The translations under genes were made by a program, and so were the position numbers. Of a stretch of 6,499 nt of DNA, positions 4,540-6,499 are shown in pieces. Source of the DNA: Bacteroidales bacterium (GTDB taxonomy: Bacteria; Bacteroidota; Bacteroidia; Bacteroidales; F082); assembly GCA_024762735.1 (NCBI GenBank), contig JANTGU010000131.1, positions 1 to 6,499 on the forward strand. Direction: 5' to 3'. The notes under the pieces were generated by a model, which saw only the letters and a program-made list of their open reading frames with translations, was not told where the DNA came from and made no database searches. Position 1 is the first letter of the stretch. Each line of letters opens with the position of its first letter.

Positions 4540-6180
4540 ATGGCAAAAGACATTTTATTCGATCACGAAGCAAGAGAAGGCCTTAAAAAAGGTGTTGACG
4601 CGTTATCAAACGCCGTGAAAGTAACCCTGGGTCCTAAAGGAAGAAACGTAATTATTGACAAATCATTCGGAGCTCCTCAGGTTACCAAAGACGGGGTTAC
4701 CGTTGCAAAAGAAATTGAACTTACCAACGCCGTTGAAAACATGGGCGCACAAATGGTAAAAGAGGTTGCCTCTAAAACCAACGATGTGGCCGGTGACGGT
4801 ACTACTACGGCCACTGTTTTGGCACAGTCGATTTTTAATACCGGCATCAAAAATGTTACCGCCGGTGCTAACCCTATGGATTTAAAACGTGGCATCGACA
4901 AAGCTGTTGCCAGCGTTATCGAAGGCGTTAAAGCTATGAGCCATGAGGTGGGTGACAATAGCGATAAAATTGAGCAGGTAGCCACCATTTCGGCCAATAA
5001 CGATACTGTTATTGGAAAAATGATTGCCGAAGCCATGGGTAAAGTTAAAAAAGAGGGTGTGATCACCATCGAAGAAGCCAAGGGTATAGAAACTTACGTG
5101 GATGTGGTTGAAGGAATGCAGTTCGACCGCGGTTACATTTCACCTTATTTTGTTACCGATACTGAAAAAATGACCACCGTGTTTGATAACCCGTTGATTC
5201 TTATCCATGACAAGAAGATCTCGGTCATGAAAGATCTGCTGCCCATTCTGGAAAAAGCAGTTCAAACCGGTAAACCTTTCCTGATCATTGCCGAAGATAT
5301 TGACGGTGAAGCATTGGCAACGCTGGTGGTGAACCGTTTGCGTGGTTCCTTGAAAATTGCTGCTGTTAAAGCTCCCGGTTTTGGCGACAGAAGAAAAGAG
5401 ATGCTGGAAGACATTGCTGTTTTGACCGGTGGTGTGGTTATTTCCGAAGAAAAAGGTTACAAACTGGAAGATGCTACGGTTGAGATGTTGGGAGAAGCTG
5501 AAAAAGTTACCATCGACAAAGAAAATACCACCATTGTAAGCGGCAAAGGCGATGCTGATAATATTCAGGCTCGCGTGAACCAAATTAAAGCTCAAATTGA
5601 AACCACTACTTCTGATTATGATAAAGAAAAACTGCAGGAACGTTTGGCTAAACTGGCCGGTGGTGTTGCTGTAATCTATGTGGGTGCTGCCAGCGAAGTG
5701 GAAATGAAAGAGAAAAAAGACCGTTTTGATGACGCTTTGTCAGCAACCCGTGCTGCCATCGAAGAGGGCTTTGTTCCCGGTGGTGGTGTAGCTTTGTTGC
5801 GTGCCGCTTCAGTGCTTGATAAATTAAAAGTTGACAACGAAGACGAAGAGATTGGAGTTAATATTGTTCGCAGAGCCCTTGAAGAGCCTTTGCGCACCAT
5901 TGTTGAAAATGCCGGTCTTGAAGGTTCGGTGGTAGTTAACGAAGTTAAAAACGGAAAAGATGACTACGGCTTTAACGCTCGTACTGAAAAATACGAGAAC
6001 CTGACTAAGGCAGGTGTTATCGATCCTACCAAGGTAACCCGTGTGGCACTCGAAAATGCCGCTTCTATTGCAGGTATGCTGTTAACAACCGAGTGTGTAC
6101 TAAGCGAGCACAAAGATGAAAATGCTGCACCTGCTCCTGCTATGCCTCCTATGGGTGGTGGCATGCCGGGCATGATGTAA
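4540..6180 (+). CDS. groEL: GroEL, 60-kDa chaperonin
   Basis: The 546-residue product is a full-length group I chaperonin. The equatorial ATP-binding parts are intact: TLGPKGRNVIID at 29-40, DGVTVAKEI from Asp51, GDGTTTATVLA from Gly85 with Asp86 (the equivalent of E. coli Asp87), and DDALSATRAAIEEGFVPGGG with the ATP-hydrolysis Asp398. The apical domain shows KAPGFGDRRKEMLEDIAVLTGG. The tail is the usual flexible Gly/Met type, ending GGGMPGMM. GroEL makes a double seven-membered ring that encloses unfolded proteins under the GroES lid. Codon use includes many CGT and CGC arginine codons and GC is moderate (28/60 at 5341-5400), as expected for a highly expressed native gene. It is the second gene of the groES-groEL operon and is closed by a strong terminator 20 bases after its stop codon. 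Nothing in it looks damaged or unusual. Confidence 0.99.
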   Translation: MAKDILFDHEAREGLKKGVDALSNAVKVTLGPKGRNVIIDKSFGAPQVTKDGVTVAKEIELTNAVENMGAQMVKEVASKTNDVAGDGTTTATVLAQSIFNTGIKNVTAGANPMDLKRGIDKAVASVIEGVKAMSHEVGDNSDKIEQVATISANNDTVIGKMIAEAMGKVKKEGVITIEEAKGIETYVDVVEGMQFDRGYISPYFVTDTEKMTTVFDNPLILIHDKKISVMKDLLPILEKAVQTGKPFLIIAEDIDGEALATLVVNRLRGSLKIAAVKAPGFGDRRKEMLEDIAVLTGGVVISEEKGYKLEDATVEMLGEAEKVTIDKENTTIVSGKGDADNIQARVNQIKAQIETTTSDYDKEKLQERLAKLAGGVAVIYVGAASEVEMKEKKDRFDDALSATRAAIEEGFVPGGGVALLRAASVLDKLKVDNEDEEIGVNIVRRALEEPLRTIVENAGLEGSVVVNEVKNGKDDYGFNARTEKYENLTKAGVIDPTKVTRVALENAASIAGMLLTTECVLSEHKDENAAPAPAMPPMGGGMPGMM

Positions 6181-6200
6181 GATTTTGTTCCCTGAAACTA

Positions 6201-6236
6201 AAAAAAACCGGTATCGAAAGATGCCGGTTTTTTTTT
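6201..6236 (+). terminator. Rho-independent terminator of groES-groEL
   Basis: An A-run (6201-6207), then CCGGTATC (6208-6215), a GAAA tetraloop (6216-6219), GATGCCGG (6220-6227) and nine T's (6228-6236). The 8-bp core has one T-G wobble at 6212/6223 and is extended by seven A-T pairs. The GNRA loop and long T-run make this a strong terminator. The A-run on the other side means it may also work in the reverse direction. Confidence 0.93.
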
Positions 6237-6277
6237 GCTGTTTTCCGAAATAGGAAACCATCAATAAACTTATTTAT

Positions 6278-6307
6278 GTTCATTTCTTTTGTCGAAAAGA
6301 AACGAAC
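6278..6307. repeat. Hairpin at the left end of the 3' intergenic repeat
   Basis: GTTCATTTCTTTT (6278-6290) pairs with AAAAGAAACGAAC (6295-6307) around a 4-base GTCG loop, with a single A-C mismatch (6282/6303). This AAAAGAAACGAACCAAAGAAAA-type sequence resembles motifs I associate with dispersed intergenic repeats in Bacteroidota genomes. It directly precedes the larger palindrome that starts at 6320. Confidence 0.6.
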
Positions 6308-6319
6308 CAAAGAAAACGA

Positions 6320-6499
6320 CCCAAAACGAAAGCTTCCTGACGCTCTGGCAAAAGGCAACATCTACGGCAAAAGAGTCGCATTCAAACTCCTACGCACAAA
6401 CCCACCTAAATGTTTGAAGCCGAAACGACAAGCGCTTTTGCACGTATCTGTATGCCTTTTGCCATTCACCCCATCGCCGGCCCGCCGTTTTGGGAAGCC
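6320..6499. repeat. Long nested imperfect palindrome, probably a dispersed intergenic repeat (runs off the window)
   Basis: Bases 6237-6499 hold no credible gene; this stretch fills most of them. Pairs of arms nest around a common centre: CCCAAAACG (6320-6328) with CGTTTTGGG (6486-6494); TGGCAAAAGGCA (6346-6357) with TGCCTTTTGCCA (6453-6464), 12 bp perfect; TACG (6363-6366) with a bulged CGTA (6443-6446); GCAAAAG (6367-6373) with CTTTTGC (6435-6441); GTCG (6375-6378) with CGAC (6426-6429); and TTCAAAC (6381-6387) with GTTTGAA (6412-6418). The terminal loop is about 6388-6411. The single strand would fold into one long, bulged hairpin of 175 bases or more. A minus-strand open frame at 6149-6361 overlaps it but looks like a chance product of the repeat. 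Copy number elsewhere in the genome is not visible from here. Confidence 0.65.

Noticed and set aside
4677..5595. Minus-strand open frames inside groEL (134 and 151 codons)
   Set aside because: They are antisense shadows of a highly conserved gene with strong third-base bias and have no recognisable protein features.
6149..6361. Minus-strand 70-codon frame after groEL
   Set aside because: It covers the terminator, the 6278-6307 hairpin and part of the palindromic repeat; its sequence is low-complexity Phe/Arg/Lys-rich and looks like a chance product of the repeat.

Overview
The window looks like a chromosomal segment of a member of the Bacteroidota, most likely class Bacteroidia (a Marinilabiliales-like organism is a guess from protein flavour). 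The evidence is the gene set and order (lptE, a Bacteroidota-specific TPR-type protein, secG, groES, groEL), weak or absent Shine-Dalgarno sequences, a TAnnTTTG-type promoter, and the GGM-type GroEL tail. All supported genes lie on the + strand.

Layout. Bases 1-435 are the 3' part of lptE (outer-membrane LPS assembly lipoprotein); its start lies upstream of the window. Bases 436-2742 hold two AT-rich accessory genes: a DUF4172/Fic-domain AMP-transferase-type protein with a C-terminal winged helix (start taken at 599), and a tandem-domain GNAT acetyltransferase (1876-2742). They sit between lptE and the TPR-type gene, which I expect to be neighbours in related genomes, so this looks like an insertion of foreign or mobile cargo into a housekeeping cluster. 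Bases 2743-2938 are a structured intergenic stretch with a 9-bp inverted repeat and a candidate promoter. Bases 2939-4087 are the TPR-type gene and secG, 6 bases apart. Bases 4088-4216 carry a strong 12-bp hairpin with a T-run and a sigma-54-like -24 element ahead of groES-groEL (4217-6180). A textbook terminator follows groEL at 6201-6236. The last 260 bases are non-coding and form a long nested imperfect palindrome that continues past the window edge, most likely a dispersed intergenic repeat.

How the parts relate. The housekeeping genes serve the cell envelope (LPS transport, Sec translocation) and protein folding (GroES/GroEL). The signals between secG and groES suggest that the chaperonin pair is a separate transcription unit, possibly under sigma-54-type control. 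The Fic gene has its own promoter region containing four copies of a roughly 13-base motif (ATGCGGAGAATAA-like). The last copy covers its start codon, which suggests tight autoregulation, perhaps by the protein's own winged helix. This is the best candidate for something under-described here, together with the sigma-54-like groESL control region and the 3' palindromic repeat.
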